Below, piece by piece: positions 12,590 to 25,250 of a DNA stretch of 64,000 nt (its first letter is position 1; each line of letters starts with the position of its first letter). Under the pieces are notes generated by a model. It was given only the letters and a program-made list of their open reading frames with translations. It searched no databases and was not told the DNA's origin. A program made the translations under genes and the position numbers. The DNA is from Paguma larvata (Eukaryota; Chordata; Mammalia; Carnivora; Viverridae): assembly GCA_030068075.1 (NCBI GenBank), contig CM057829.1, positions 89,637,889-89,701,888 of the forward strand, given 5' to 3'.

Positions 12590-13425
12590 TTTTGTTTTCT
12601 TACTAACAAAAGCAGAGGGCATTATTGGATTATGTATGGATTTCTGTGTATATGGATTGCTTCAGAGGCAGATCCTTGACCGCATACCCCGAGTCCTCAG
12701 TCCCTGACCACAGTCAGGAAGGGCACAGACAACTGCTATCACTAAACCTTCACAAAGCTTGAATGTGCCATTTATTCCCTGGGGCATGTTGCCAGATTCT
12801 AATCTTTGTCTCTTTAGGGAAGAGCAAAAATAAAACAAAACAAAACACTAGGGCAACTTCTGTATGTAGATTGAAAGGATGAGGCTGTGTTACTCTGGAA
12901 TAAGAGTCAGAATAAACAAAGAATGGCTTTGATGAATGTGGAATTATACAGAAAATCCAAGAATAAGAAAAAACACAGAGTATCTCTTCTTTGAAGCGAT
13001 TTCAATGACAGGGTTTTACAAACAGTAAAATATCATATTTATCCATATTTCTTCTATTTTTTTTTCTTTGCATTTACACTTAATACAGAAAGGTCAATCT
13101 ATCTTTACCACCATATATACTTTCGTATTCTTAATTTTTTTTTTTCAAATTTTTTTATACTGAAGAATAGGTATTCATTCAGAGTACCATAGTATTCCTT
13201 TGCAAAGCAAAATTGGATTGTAGCTATCTAAATAGTTTTTCTATCCTTCAGCAATTTTTTCTGTACCTAGTGAAAGATTTAAATGCATCTGGCTACTGAG
13301 AAAAGATAGGAAGTAAAGATAGGAAATTTGCAGAGATTGAAGACTATAGTCAATATCTACCACATTCAGATTTTTAAGCTGGGCGTTAGGGACCTTAGTT
13401 TAAGAGAAGCAAGAGTTGGCTGATA
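12590..13425. other. Intergenic DNA, nothing recognised
   Basis: Includes a short CAAAA tract near 12836 and a T-rich run near 13135. No gene. Confidence 0.4.
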
Positions 13426-13429
13426 ACAT

Positions 13430-13810
13430 CTGTCTTAGCCTGCTCAGGCTACCATAACAAAATACCATATACTTGTGGTTTAACCAACAGATATTTCCAG
13501 TTCTGGAGGCTGGAATTCTGAGATCAGGTTGCCAGCAAGGTTGGGTTCTGCTGAGCTCTCTTTCTGATTTTCAGGTGGCCACATTCTCACTATGTCTCCA
13601 CATGGTACTGAGAAAGAGAGAGAGTATGTGTGTATGTGTGAGTGTTCACGTGTCTTTTCTTATAAGGACACTAATTTCATCATAAGAGTCTAACTCTCGT
13701 GACCTCATCTAAATTAATTATCTCCTAGAGGTCCCGTCTCCAAATAATATCACATTGAATATGTGAATTTTGGGAGGATACAATTCACTTCGCGGCATCA
13801 TCTAACACTA
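13430..13810 (-). mobile_element. MaLR-type LTR (MLT1/MST-like), reverse orientation
   Basis: Begins 'tctgtcttagcctgctcaggctaccataacaaaatacca', the complement of the LTR end '...tggcagcctgagctgactaagaca'. It continues with 'cagttctggaggctggaattctgagatcagg', 'cttataaggacactaatttcat' and 'gacctcatctaaattaattatctcctagaggtcccgtctccaaataatatcac'. A non-coding solo LTR relic; subfamily uncertain. Confidence 0.85.
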
Positions 13811-13934
13811 GCTTCAATCCTGTTTTTTATCTCTAATGTTGGGCCTGGCCCGGGACAGCAAGATGCTTGGGATTCTTTTGGCCTAATGTTCTGGGTCAGT
13901 GTTAAAGCTGTCTTACTGCTGGTTAAACTCTGAC

Positions 13935-14460
13935 CTTGATGGTATCATCTTTTTTTCTGGTAATAGATTTTATTCTTTAGAGAAATTTTAGGTTCATAGA
14001 AAAATGGAGCAGAAAGTAGAGTTCCCTCTACATCCACCCAACACTCCCCACACACAACACACACAGCTTTCCCCACTATGAACATACTGCTCTAGAGTGG
14101 TACTTGCGTCACAACTGATGAACCTACACTGACACATCATTATCACCCAAAATTCATGGTTGACATTAGAGTTCACTCTTGGTGTTGTACATTCTATGGG
14201 TCTTGATAAATATGTAATGACATATATCTACCAATTTTACATCATTGCCCTAAAAATCCTCTTCTCCCTGCTTATTCACCCCTCCCTTCAAATGCCTCAT
14301 GAACTGATTTTTCGCTGTTTTGCCTTTTCCAGATTGTCATTTAGCTGGAATCATAAAATATGTAGCCTTTCTGAGTTGACTTATTTCAATTACTAATAAA
14401 CATCTAAGATTCTTCAATGTCTTTGTATGGTTAGATAGTTCATTTCTTTTTTTGTTGTTT
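13935..14460 (-). mobile_element. LINE-1 3'-UTR-type fragment, reverse orientation
   Basis: Long match to remembered L1M text: 'cctacactgacacatcattatcacccaaaattcatggttgacattagagttcactcttggtgttgtacattctatgggt', then 'ttgccttttccagattgtcatttagctggaatcataaaatatgtagcctttctgagtt'. Two frames across it are not genes. Confidence 0.75.
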
Positions 14461-17120
14461 TTTTAATTAATTAAAAATTAAAATTAATTAAATTTATTTA
14501 TTAATTTTTGAATGAAGGTGGCACCGTCTTTACTTGTCTGAATTCCTGCCCTTGACTTCAAGTCTCTTGGTACCTATATTTCATCCCATGTGCCTTCTCG
14601 AAGTGTCTGAGTCTCCAGCTCTGCTGGTTAGATCTTGATCCTCAGTTTGTAGAAACTGAGTTCTGTTTGCCATCCTTCTTTTCTCCTTTATCTCTCATCT
14701 TAGATCCATTTTTCTTCATGCTGCATACATTGGTAGTTCATTGGCAACTGTTTTGTATAAAGTCCCTGGCTTTCTGTTCAACCCTCATTTGTTTGGCCTT
14801 CTCTTGTGTGAAGTCCTATTTTTGCCAGAGCTCTGGTATGGCAGTTGAAAGGCAGGGGACAGCAGGAATGGTGTAGCAATATTTGTGCACTTGTCCTGGG
14901 TAAATGTAAGCCTGTTCCAAGCAGCAAACTGGACTCTTGGTCCTGATGAGAGAATTCTCCAGTGGTCACATGCATTCAGTAAAAGAATTCACACATCCAC
15001 GCACCTTCCCCACTAAACAAACAAAAACACTAAAATAGTAGTTGAGATGAGTTATTAAAATTTCTTTCCCTTGTTTTCATTTCAAAATGGGATTGATATT
15101 AGGGATTTTTGAAACTTACCATTAAACACTATTCTTCATAAAGCAAATGATTCACATGCAAAATGTACTACTTTCCCTTCTCCCATTCCCTCTTCCACCC
15201 TGGACATTAAGTAAGTAGAAATTTCAAATAGTGGAGAAGGATGTTAGTAGCTTCATGTGTGTTAGTATGGTACCAATTTGGGGAAAATCTGAGAGCCAAG
15301 GCTCGATTCAATATCATTAATATAATACTGACTTATTTGGTTCAATTCTTTTGTCACCATCTATGACTACACTTTTTTTTTCTTCACAGAGAAGTAAAAT
15401 GGCATGATGCAGAAAGAACTCTGTTAAAAGCATTGGAACATTAACCTTTCTTGGTTTCTCTGTACTGATATAAATGACATAATTGCATATGGTGTTTGAA
15501 TCCATGTGGGAAGTCTGAAGGGATGTTGTGAGAATTTATATACAGGTTGTTCAAGACCTGTGAAAATATGAAAAAGCCACTATTTTGGAAAAGCAATGCA
15601 ACAATAACAAAATGCATGGTTGCTTTACTATAGCAAATGCAAAGAGATGGATGGAAGCCAGGCTTGAGAAAACATAGTGATGGGGCAGAGAGATAAGACG
15701 GTTGTAACCGTTGGTATCTAAAGCACCCTCTTTTCATGGTCTTTGATGAGAATGAACACAATGCCAGGAATTATGAATGTATGTCATAATTATGTTGAAC
15801 TTCATTCACAATGACCTGTTCTTGACCTATATCTGAGAACAATTTGGTAGTTGTTTCTTTTCCAATGGAGTGACTTGAAATCTCTTTTGTTTCTCTTTAA
15901 GTGAATGGCTAAATTCATGGTTACAGAATTACAGATGATTTAATTTAACATGAAATGAATAAAAAATAGACTTGCTCCCACCTTGATTGCTGTCAGCATT
16001 TTAATAGTGGAAGAAGTGTCTTTTTGTGCCTGGGATTGGACAAGATCTGAAGGAGAAAGGCTTAGAATGCAGGCTGAGGAAGCATCATGCTGTCTGTCCC
16101 CAGGGAGAAAAGAAATCTGTCCTCATTTTGAAATAGCTCTTGGCTATGGCTCAGAAACACTCAATGGGCAGCTTTGGAAATCGTAGCACTTTCTTTGACA
16201 AAGACAAAAATCACTGTATTTCTGTGTACTCTTAAAGGAGATAGAAGGGGCTAAAAAGTAAAGGCAGAAACTATATATTTGTAAACAAGTACCCATATTA
16301 TGAAATATTCTCATGTGTCTATTTCCTAATTAGAAAACATGCATTCATCTGTAAACATAAGTAAAATTTTCTTGAATGTGTCAGATTTCATTTATTTTGT
16401 TGTATATTCAGATCATGTGTTCCAATTCTGATTAAATAGTACACAAGATGTATATAAATTAATATAATCACTATATAAGAAGACTCACCATGGTCTTAGA
16501 ATGTTTTTTCATCAATATGCTCCAATCTTCAGAAAAATCTTTACCCAAGGCGGGGTAGTCCTCATTTTGCAGTTGAAGTGAGTTGGGGCACACATCTTCT
16601 CCTGTTTTCTATCAGTTACATCTTCTTTTCCCACATTCAAAGGTCTAATCTTAGGTTTCCTTCACCTTTCTAATGCAGGAAATAAACTTCCAGACTTAAA
16701 ATCAGTTTTGAAATTGAAGAGTTACACAGGTCAATGGAGTTTGAAGTTAGGATTCTTTTCTGTTTAAAAGCTATTTCACCCAGAAAAAAACAAAAACAAA
16801 AACAAAAAAACCTACTTCTTGTTGTTGTTGTTGTCTGTATGAAACAGTGTAATAAAGCTGACATATAAATGGATATTTCAACAATATGCTGAGATAAGGC
16901 CCTGAATATTAGTTTACTTTCAAAATGTTTCAGAGTTCTCCTCTGGAATATAATCACCTTTATAGAAAATAGGGGAAGACTATTTTAAAAATTCCTTGAT
17001 GGTACAGATGTGAAACCAAGCATATTATCAAAGCATATGCTCATCCAGGAGAAGACCTCTTATCTGACCTAATATATGTCACTTTGAAAATGGTATTTCT
17101 TTGTTATTAAAGTTGTTTTC
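14461..17120. other. Intergenic DNA, no gene recognised
   Basis: Starts with an AATTAA-rich low-complexity stretch (14461-14510). Frames at 14667-14975, 15317-15761, 15983-16186 and 16670-16957 show no domain, and none has exon borders or conserved-family features I recognise. Confidence 0.4.
16787..16833. repeat. CAAAAA tract followed by GTT repeat
   Basis: (CAAAAA)n next to (TTG)n, a simple-repeat junction. Confidence 0.7.
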
Positions 17121-17126
17121 TGAGAG

Positions 17127-17312
17127 TAGAGTGAAAAGAGTGTGAACTTTGGAAGTAAGCAGCACTGGTCCAACAATCAGTGAGTTGACCTAACATCTAA
17201 AGACCACACCTAATCCCACACCTTCCCTGAAGGATTGTTTCAGCAGTATTTAATGAAGTAAAATATGCAAAACACCCAACAGAGTGTCTGCATATAACAG
17301 TTTTCAATAAAG
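17127..17312 (+). mobile_element. MIR fragment
   Basis: 'gtgaaaagagtgtgaactttggaagtaagcagcactggtcc' resembles the MIR 5' part and 'caaaacacccaacagagtgtctgcatataacagttttcaataaa' resembles its 3' end. The middle is diverged. Confidence 0.5.
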
Positions 17313-17355
17313 ATTTATTCCTTCTTCAATCCATAAGGCAGTATAAGGACCCAGA

Positions 17356-17389
17356 AACAAACAAACAAACAAACAAACAACAAAAAAAC
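17356..17389. repeat. (CAAA)n simple repeat
   Basis: Seven or so tandem CAAA units followed by an A run. Confidence 0.9.
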
Positions 17390-17937
17390 CACATAGTTTT
17401 CTCTGCTCCCATCAGATATTAGAGGAGAAGTTTGAATATAGAGCACCTGATAGAGACTTAAACAACCACAATCAAGTAATCTTGGAAAAGGGGAGAAATA
17501 ATTAGAATATAATGAATATCCCCAATAATTTTGTCTTGGTGACAATGCACTATTAGTATATGAAACAAAAGCTCTGGTACTTTTGAGCACAATCAGATGG
17601 AATTGCTGTTTTCTGCAATGGCTGCCCAATGTCCAGAAAAACAACAGAGGCTTACCTCTGAAAATTGGTCGTCTGCAGTGATCATTATATTCCTTCTATC
17701 TAATTATGAAATTCTGTTTGTGGAAGAAAAAAAGAAAAGTTTGAAGTTTATAAAGTATGTAGAAATAATTATTATAATATTTTAACTAGTAATTATTAAT
17801 GGACATAATTCATAATTTACATTATATTTGATGTGAAAAAATATGAGATAAATATAATATGATGTTTTACATGTAAGAAATTATAATATCTCTGTGACAA
17901 AATCAGTTATTTTGCATAATATTTGTGAGATAATAAG
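17390..17937. other. Intergenic AT-rich DNA
   Basis: No gene or recognised family repeat. Confidence 0.4.
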
Positions 17938-19800
17938 ACTTCATCAATAAATGTTTATTGTCTACTTAATTTACATCAGGCCCTGGGAATAAAGTGATAA
18001 ATAAATAAATCGTGGTCTCTATTTTTACAGGGCTTATATTACAGTGAAGCAGATACTGATACATACTAAGAAGAAAAGGAAACAGGAAAACATGATGGAC
18101 TATAGCAGGTGAGGTTTGATGGTTTAGGGAAGCCACCTTGGAGAAGGAAATAACTGAACTAAGACCTGAAGGATGAGACTCATTCAAGCACATAAAGATC
18201 TAGGGCAAGACATCTCTAGGCAAAAGGAAAAAGAACTGTGGCAAAGTGAGGAAATGAATGCAAAGACCATGAGGAGTAAAGAAACATGGTGTATTTAAGA
18301 AAAAAGGGAAAAACAAACAATGTTTTTCTCAATGGGGCCATTGTGACACAGGCTGAACTTGATAGGATATTAAGTTAGATGAGTAGGCTCTACAGGGCCA
18401 TGGTAAGGAGTTGAGTATGATAAACTTCATTGAATGGAGCAGGTGTCAGAGAGTTTGAAGCAGGGAGATGCCGTGTAAAGTAACTTTGATGCTATGTGGG
18501 GACTGGATTGTAGGGGAGAAGCACAGAAGGCAAAGATACAATGTAATGTTATGGCAGTGGGCTAGATGAGAGATGATAGTGGCTTGGGTCAAGGTCATAG
18601 CAATGAACATGAAGAGATGGATAGATTTTGGATATATTTTAGAGGGGGAGCTATAGGACTTGGCAATGAATTTCCAATGCGGGGGGTGGTGAAGAAACAG
18701 GAGAATCATGAGTAACTCATGGTCTTGACTTGAACAATGGAATAGATGTTTCTGCGATTTATGATATGGGATAGATTAAAAGTAAAAGGTTTCAGGTAGA
18801 TCTGGAGTTCTGTTTGGGACATGGTCCTATTAGACATTCAAATGGAGTTAAGTATAAGAGTCTAGAGCTTATGAGAGAAGTAAGTATTGAAGATAAAATA
18901 TTTTAGGTCTTAAGCATATAGGTGGTGTTTTAAAGCCATGGCATTGGATTAATTCGCTTGGAAGTAGGAGGGATGATCTAAACTGGATCATTCCAACATT
19001 TAGAAATAGCAAGACAAGGGAGATCTCATAAACGAGGACTGAAAAAGAAAAGCAGAAAAACATGTTAGTGCCAATATTTAAATAATTATGACAACAAAAA
19101 CAATAAAAGCATTTAAATCATCATAATAAAAGTGATATTGAACAAAGTGATATTGGTCTACAAGTATGAACATCTCTTGAGAAATCAAGAAGAAAAAGAG
19201 AAAAACAGGGACATGGGACTGAGCAATATGGAGCAGGCTGGTTATCTTGTCAAGAACAATTCCAATGGAGGGGAGAGATGCCCAAGTGGAGTATGTCAAC
19301 AAGGGGATATAGGGAAATAGAAACAAGCTCAGGTTACTCAGGAACTTTTGCTTTGAAGGTAAGTGAAGAAATGGGACTGTAACTGAAGAGAGACCTGGGA
19401 TGGAAGGTTCTTTCTTTTCTTTTTTCAAGAAGGAGATGCTTAGGACCGAATCAGAATGCTTGAGAATATATGTGAGTGCAGAATGCAGGACACAAATCAC
19501 ACAATGACCTTCAAAAGAAAAAGTAGGATCATGTCATCTTTTGGACAATCAAAGATATGGCACAATATGGAAACTGGTGGCAACAGCAGAGTATATTTGC
19601 TGATGGGTGATGAGAGAAATCCTGTCCGATGGCTTCTTTTGTCTTGAGTAAGAATGAAGCATGTTATAAGCTGAGATGAGGGTTTGGAGGGAAAGGCAGG
19701 AGATGTGAAATAATTTTATAGAAGAGTCGGAGAGAAAATTGCAGGTCTGTGTGGAGAGTTCATTTGAAATGAGTACTTATTAATATCGTTTGGTCAGACT
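17938..19800 (-). mobile_element. L2 LINE, 3' portion, reverse orientation (about 1.9 kb)
   Basis: The left end 'ttcatcaataaatgtttattgtctacttaatttacatcaggccctgg' is the complement of the L2 3' end. Further text ('gacctgaaggatgagac', 'ctacagggccatggtaagga', 'ggtagatctggagttctgtttgggacatgg', 'attagacattcaaatggag', 'taaagccatggcattggatta') fits the complement of the L2 reverse-transcriptase C-terminal region and 3' end. The same family lies in direct orientation at about 26-27.7 kb. Its 140-codon minus frame (19078-19500) is a decayed remnant, not a gene. Confidence 0.65.
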
Positions 19801-19804
19801 GTCC

Positions 19805-20270
19805 ATGTATTAGTTTCCTAGGTCTGCCATAACAAAGTTCTACAGCATGGATGGCTTAAAACAACAAAAAATAATTTTCTCACAGTTCTAGAGGTCAGAA
19901 ATCCAAAATGAAGATGTTGGCAGTGTGGGATACTTCTGCGATTTCTGAGGGAAAATTGTCCCATGCATCTCCCTTAGCTTCTGGTGGTTGTTGGCACCCC
20001 TTACTATTTCTTAGTTTGTAGATGTATCATTCCTTTCTCTGTCTCCATCTTCACATGGTTGACCTCCCCTGTGTGTGCCTGTGTCCAAATTTCCCTTTTC
20101 TTCTAAGACACCAGCCATATTGACTTTAGGGCCCACTCTAATCTGGTATGACATCATCTTAACTTGATAACACCTGCAAAGACTCTCTTTACACATGAGA
20201 TCACATTCACAGGTTCTACATGGACATGAATTTTAGGGGAGAATACCATTCAACCCAATATATTCAGTCG
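19805..20270 (-). mobile_element. MaLR-type LTR (MLT1-like), reverse orientation
   Basis: 'tgtattagtttcctaggtctgccataacaaagttctacag...ggcttaaaacaacaa', 'ctcacagttctagaggtcagaaatcc', 'ttgataacacctgcaaagactctctttacacatgagatcacattcacaggttctac' is the classic reverse orientation of MaLR-type LTR text. Non-coding relic, about 465 bases. Confidence 0.75.
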
Positions 20271-20705
20271 TATAATAGTTTTTTACAAATGTTTAGTTGC
20301 TTGGGTTTAAATAATGAGTGAATTTAATCAGTGTGATATTTATAAATTTTTTATCGTTATCATTTCCTGTATAATTTTAACTTTAGGCATAAAATTATCA
20401 GATTAGTATTTTTAGTGGTTTTTGCTAAGTGAACAAACTTTATCTTTCTTTGGTAGGAAGATATATTTTCAAGTTAGATTATAAATTTTGTATGTTTCTG
20501 ATGACTCTAAGTAAAGGAAAAAAGCAGACAACTGTACATCTTCTGCAGCTCAGTTTTTGATTTAATCATCTGAATAATAGTCAGTTTCAAGGCCTGAGTA
20601 CTGACTGCCCTTGTTCCACCAGTGACTTTAATGAGATCCGGATTTTGTCAAAAAACTTATTTTTTTGTTTGTTTGTTTTAACTGCAAGAACCTCATAGAT
20701 TTCAA
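20271..20705. other. Intergenic DNA, nothing recognised
   Basis: AT-rich; a short GTTT run near 20665. No gene. Confidence 0.4.
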
Positions 20706-20709
20706 AATA

Positions 20710-20885
20710 AATTCTTGCTCCTGATTTTACAAATGAGAAAACAGAAACATATAGGTGTTAACTAAATTACCAAAGACATTATTTATAAATAGAAATTCAG
20801 TTGGTGGAACTCTTAGTGTAAGGTTATTTTTGCTGTGCCATAAATTACTCTTGTTCTTCATTTATGAAGTGAGGAGGATATATAT
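20710..20885 (-). mobile_element. MIR fragment, reverse orientation
   Basis: 'cctgattttacaaatgagaaaacagaaacatataggtgttaactaaattaccaaag' matches the complement of the MIR core ('cattttacagatgaggaaactgagg...taagtaacttgcccaag'). Confidence 0.6.
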
Positions 20886-21109
20886 ACCTTGACTCTCTGT
20901 AATAGTTACTGTTAGTACAGAATGAGGAGAAATAAGTGAAAAAGATCTGCAAATCCTAAACTCACCCTCATGTAATTGAGACCAATTTCCAAAATTCTGG
21001 CTTCTGAAAATTGGATCTTAATTCCTAATTTCCTTCTTGTAGTGTTATAAATATAATGAGGTGCATATAAAAATGAAACCGATGTCTTGCTTTAACATGA
21101 GTAAATATT

Positions 21110-21324
21110 AGGGGTGCCTGGGTGGTTCAGTCAGTTACGCATCCGACTTTGGCTCAGGTCATGATCATGGTTCATGAGTCCGAGCCCCACGTTGGAGTCA
21201 TTGCTGACAACTCAGAGCCTGGAGCCTGCTTCGGATTCTGTGTCTCCCTCCCCCACTCTCTGTCTCTCTCTCAAAAATAAACTTTTAAAAATTTTAAAAT
21301 AAATTAAATAAAATAATATAAAGG
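21110..21324 (+). mobile_element. Carnivore tRNA-Lys SINE (SINEC)
   Basis: 'aggggtgcctgggtggttcagtcag' head, 'cagagcctggagcctgcttcggattctgtgtctccctc' body, A-rich tail. Target-site duplication gtaaatatt at 21101-21109 and 21325-21333. Confidence 0.95.
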
Positions 21325-21333
21325 GTAAATATT

Positions 21334-22470
21334 GGAAAATATGGAAATTATTACTTTTATTCTGTTTTACCAATCAAAATAACAATTTCTAATTATCAGA
21401 TATCATTCATTTCCATATCACAGATTCTTTTCTTCTATTTTCCTAATTATATATGTATGTAGTTTTGTCAAAAATAACGCCAGCGTTATCAATTTGTCAG
21501 CCTAGAAGAGCAAATACAATATCAAGGACAGTGTGTTTGACCACATTTCCAGTTTGTAAACAAGTCTTGGTTGGGTAGCTCTGCTTGTAAAGTAGAAATG
21601 TGGTCAACAGACCCTTAGTCCCTACAGTCCACAGAGAAGGCTAAATCTGCTTCTGATTTTTACATGATCAACTACATAAAATGTTGATGCAGTTAAGCGA
21701 TGCATTGCTGTTGTTCATCTCTTTGCACTCAGATTTAACATATGTTTACAAAGGGACACTGATCCGGCAGCAAATTAAAACGGTTATATATTAAAAGTTT
21801 GTCAGAACCAGAGATTGCAAAATAAAAGTTTATTTATCGATTCTTACACTTTCCTTTAGGATACAGAATATGGGCCTGCATTCTGATTCTAACTTCCTCT
21901 CCTTTCATTTCCGTTTCATTTTAAACTTACTGCCTCATCCATTAATTTACAGAATTAAAAACCGTAACTGAATTCTATCACCTCTGTTGTGTGCTCTCCA
22001 ACGGTGCACTTGCAAACAAGGTCATGACAGCCGTGTTCCAACAGCCCATGTGATCCTTTGGTAGGAAGGAGTGTAAAAGGTAGGTGGTCGGCAGTGTCCA
22101 TATCCCTAATGAATGTCAGCTCTTGAAGCTTTAAGAAATTTGAAATCCTGCAATAATAAATTTGAAAACTTTGCTAATTAGAATCACCACTGTAAATTAA
22201 AGGAGGAAAAATCTCTTGGCACCCTGGTCAGTTTCTAAAGGTCCTCCATAGCAGCTTTCTACAGCACAGATGACTTCTCTAGGCAGGGCCCCTTAAGGAA
22301 ACATCCCTAATTCTGTATCCAACAACTTCTTTTATGATGAAGTGGATCAATCAGAATGTTTCAGTGCTGAATTAAAAAAAAAAAAAAAAAGGTAACTATA
22401 AAGCCCTATTTAACATTCCAAACCAGTTTACAAAGTTTGCTTGGATCCTGTATACAAGTTAACTCTATCT
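21334..22470. other. Intergenic DNA, possibly with a conserved non-coding block
   Basis: No repeat recognised from about 21400 to 22360 apart from an A18 run at 22374-22391. The part at 21780-22200 is AT-rich with homeodomain-like TTAATT/TAATTA words and looks unique, but conservation cannot be judged here. Confidence 0.35.
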
Positions 22471-22474
22471 TCTC

Positions 22475-22600
22475 ATTGATTAAAACAACCCATGAACACA
22501 ATGTTTTTTAGAAATAATCTCCATTTCCCATTTTGGAAGGCACTAAACAGTTACATAGTTGGACAGTGAGAATATAGCTAGCAGGTATAGATTCTCCCAT
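22475..22600 (-). mobile_element. MIR fragment, reverse orientation
   Basis: 'aataatctccatttcccattttggaaggcactaaacagttacatagttggacagtgagaatatagctagcaggtatag' resembles the complement of MIR. Diverged. Confidence 0.45.
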
Positions 22601-23170
22601 AGAAGGAATAACTAGAAAGATATTATCATTATGGATGAAGGTTCATTACTAGAAGTTTTTGTCTTTGGTTTTACTTATTATAAGAAATGAGCTCTTGGTA
22701 AAGAATATCCTTAGGTTATATTGAGAAAACTCTTAAGGAATCAGAACAAATTCTGGGGTTTTCCTTGGACTCTGATAAAGTCTGAGAGGAAGAGCCTTGA
22801 GCTTTCTTTTAAGTTGGTTTCCCCACTGAGAGGCAGCTGTTTCTGATTTCTGGCTCCAGACAAAGGCTTTTCTCAAGGGTTTGCTAAGGGAGCAAATCTG
22901 CTCAATCCTAGTTGCTCCACATTCTCCAGCCCTGTGCATTCCCAGCCTGATCTGTAGGGCTTTATCCCTCACAGTTTACAGCAACATCTGAAACCCTTTG
23001 TGTTAAGAGGAAGAGAGCTTGGACAGATTCTTTTGTATTCTACCTGCCTCCTCTGAGGTACTTGCGAGAACAATAAAGGTCAGAATCCTAGTTTTGCATT
23101 TGCTAGCTGTGCACCCATAGAGGCAAGTTACATGACCTCTCTCCGTATTAGTCTTACCATCCTTAAAATA
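22601..23170. other. Intergenic DNA with possible MIR debris
   Basis: 'gcatttgctagctgtgcacccatagaggcaagttacatgacctctctccgtattagtcttaccatccttaaaatag' (about 23095-23170) looks like a MIR core in sense orientation. The rest is unassigned. Confidence 0.4.
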
Positions 23171-23179
23171 GAAATTATG

Positions 23180-24135
23180 CATTTGATAAGACCTTCCCTG
23201 ACCCACACCTTCATAGGGAGAAGTGAAAAGAGGATCGATCCCAGAAAAATCCCACTCATCTACCCCACAAATAACACAGCCACGGGACCACGATATGCCT
23301 TGGGGACCATTAGGCTTAACCCCAACTTGCCTTTCATCTCTAATTAACCCTTACAAAAGGCCTTGGGCTTGGAGGTCATCCCATATCATTTCTTATCTCC
23401 AAATTGCTATGTACATTCCCAAACATAAACTCTTCCACTGTAACCCTGTGTACTTTTAGTTTGTTACCAGCTGCGTCTCTGAATTTTTCCTTCAGAGAAT
23501 TGCAGACTTCTCATGTGATGGCTGTGTCTCTCCTTCACCACTACTGCCACTGGGCCTGGAGGTGGAGTATGTATTCTTGCTGCTTCTAGATATCAATATT
23601 CACTCTTCCTTCCTAAAACCTGTGAACTTTAAAGTTTATGCCAACAGACTTTACTACTTGTTAACCTTTCTTTCCATTCCTGTGTCACTCCCAGCCCATC
23701 CCTTGAAGACACTGGCTTCTCATTGTCACTCTCATCAGAAATATTCCTGTGATCAGGGCACCTGGTGGCTCAGTCGGCTAAGCTTCCGACTTCGGCTCAG
23801 GTCATGATCTCATGGTTTGTGCATTCAAGCTCCACGTTGGGCTCTGTGCTAACAGCTCTGAGCCTGGATCCTGCTTCAGATTCTATGTCTCCTTCTCTCT
23901 CTGCTCCTCCCCCATTCATGCTCTGTCTTTCTCTCAAAAATAAATAAACATTACCCCAAAAAAATTAAAAAAATATTCCTGTGATCATTATTGAAGATTT
24001 CAATATCCAAATCAATGATACTTTAAATACCGTGGCCTTTCTCCCTTGGACTTCACTCCTCTAACCATCTTGTCCTCTTCCTACCTCCATCACCTACTCC
24101 CCGACTTCTACCAGCACTGTTCTACCAAATCTTCT
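23180..24135 (+). mobile_element. L2 LINE, endonuclease/5' coding portion (interrupted)
   Basis: Decayed L2 coding text. 'attattgaagatttcaatatcc' (about 23989) fits the endonuclease Gly-Asp-Phe-Asn region, and the flanking C/T-rich text 'cactcctctaaccatcttgtcctcttcctacctccatcacc' fits L2. Split by a SINE at 23756-23970. Probably the same insertion that continues in pieces to 27660. No intact frame. Confidence 0.5.
23756..23970 (+). mobile_element. Carnivore tRNA-Lys SINE (SINEC) inside L2
   Basis: Head 'gggcacctggtggctcagtcggctaagcttccgacttcggctcaggtcatgatctc', body and CT tract intact. Perfect 17-base target-site duplication (aaatattcctgtgatca) at 23739-23755 and 23971-23987, so a relatively young insertion. 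Confidence 0.97.
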
Positions 24136-24139
24136 TGTA

Positions 24140-24735
24140 ATGGCAGAAATATTCTGTATCTGTACTGCTCAATAGGGTAGCCATCAGACACATGTGGTTA
24201 TTGACCATTAGAAAAGTGGCCGATGTGACTGAGGAACTGGATTTTAATTTTTAATATAACAGAATATTTTTTTCACAGTTTTGCATCAAAACACTATTCA
24301 TTTAATAACGATTATACTGACCATTTCCATTGGATGGCAGGAGGCTCTTCTGCTAAAGCCTCCCATGATTTCCACTGTATCATTTTTCTTGACAGATTTA
24401 GTTCATTTTCAGCCAGAAGAATCACCTCTTCTAGTTGGCCACCCTGAAGTCAGTCTTAAAATTTCTTAACATCTGGTTCTGCTTTAACTGTACCCAGCCT
24501 TCATTTGTAATATGTACTGTATACTTTCTATATGCTGCAGTTTTAGGAATTTGCTCAAGATTATCAAGAATCTTTGTGTACAATATTCTAAGCTTCTTGT
24601 GTGGACTCTCACATACGGACAATCACACAAGGCTAGTGGTTTTCTTCAGCAAGCCCACCATGACAGCTAATTTTAGCTAATTAAAATTTAAATTTAAATA
24701 GACACATATGGCTAGTGGCTATCCTTAACAATGAA
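24140..24735. mobile_element. DNA-transposon-like repeat with inverted ends, interrupted
   Basis: 'tctgtactgctcaatagggtagccatcagacacatgtggttattgacc' near 24160 is complementary to 'aaatttaaatagacacatatggctagtggctatcc' near 24690. This common mammalian repeat has the ends 'gtgctgtccaatatggtagccactagccacatgtggc'. About 400 unassigned bases separate the ends. Family name not recalled with certainty. Confidence 0.5.
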
Positions 24736-24739
24736 GTCC

Positions 24740-25114
24740 TAGACTTTATCATTGTCCAAAGTTTTATCCTCTCTATAATTTTAAATTCAAGTATCACTAA
24801 CAACTCTTAAACCATCACATCCTACCTTTCAACTCATTCACTCTCTTCATTACCCCAGCTCTATCAAAACTGGTACCAAAGAGTGACCCCACAAATTCTA
24901 CCAGCTTTTTTGATCCCTTCTTGCTTCTTTGTATCCTCACTTCATTCTTGCTTTTCAGGGGTTGTCAACATAAGAACAATCTTGCATACACATTTAACTC
25001 CATTATTTCCCTATCTGTTCATCACGTGAGCCTGGCCAAACCTCAACTCTTCTTAAATGCAACTCTTTACCTACTCCAAATCCACACTTGTACACTAAAC
25101 ATGGCTAAAGAAAT
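24740..25114 (+). mobile_element. L2 LINE continuation (middle coding part)
   Basis: C/T-rich decayed coding text ('cctacctttcaactcattcactctcttcattaccccagctc', 'catcacgtgagcctggccaaacctcaactcttc') consistent with the same plus-strand L2. The 97-codon frame at 24921-25214 runs from L2 into a SINE and is not a gene. Confidence 0.4.
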
Positions 25115-25122
25115 GTACATGA

Positions 25123-25250
25123 GGGGCACCCCGCTGGCTGAGTCAGAGGAGCACGGGACTCTTGCTCTCAAGGTTGTGAGTTTGAGCCCCACATTGGGTG
25201 TAGAGATTACTTAAAATAAAACTAAAAAAAAAAAAAAAAAAAAAAGGAAG
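25123..25250 (+). mobile_element. Short carnivore tRNA-Lys SINE (older SINEC form)
   Basis: 'ggggcaccccgctggctgagtcag...ctcaaggttgtgagtttgagccccacattgggtgtagagattactt' then a 24-base A run. This short form lacks the long body and CT tract. Target-site duplication gtacatga at 25115-25122 and 25252-25259. Confidence 0.93.

Noticed and set aside
17356..17389. Regularly repeated units that might suggest an array such as CRISPR
   Set aside because: Simple tetranucleotide repeat with no spacers, in a mammalian genome.
19078..19500. 140-codon minus-strand frame, among the longest in the window
   Set aside because: Lies inside the reverse-oriented L2 relic; hydrophobic and low-complexity, no intact reverse-transcriptase motifs.
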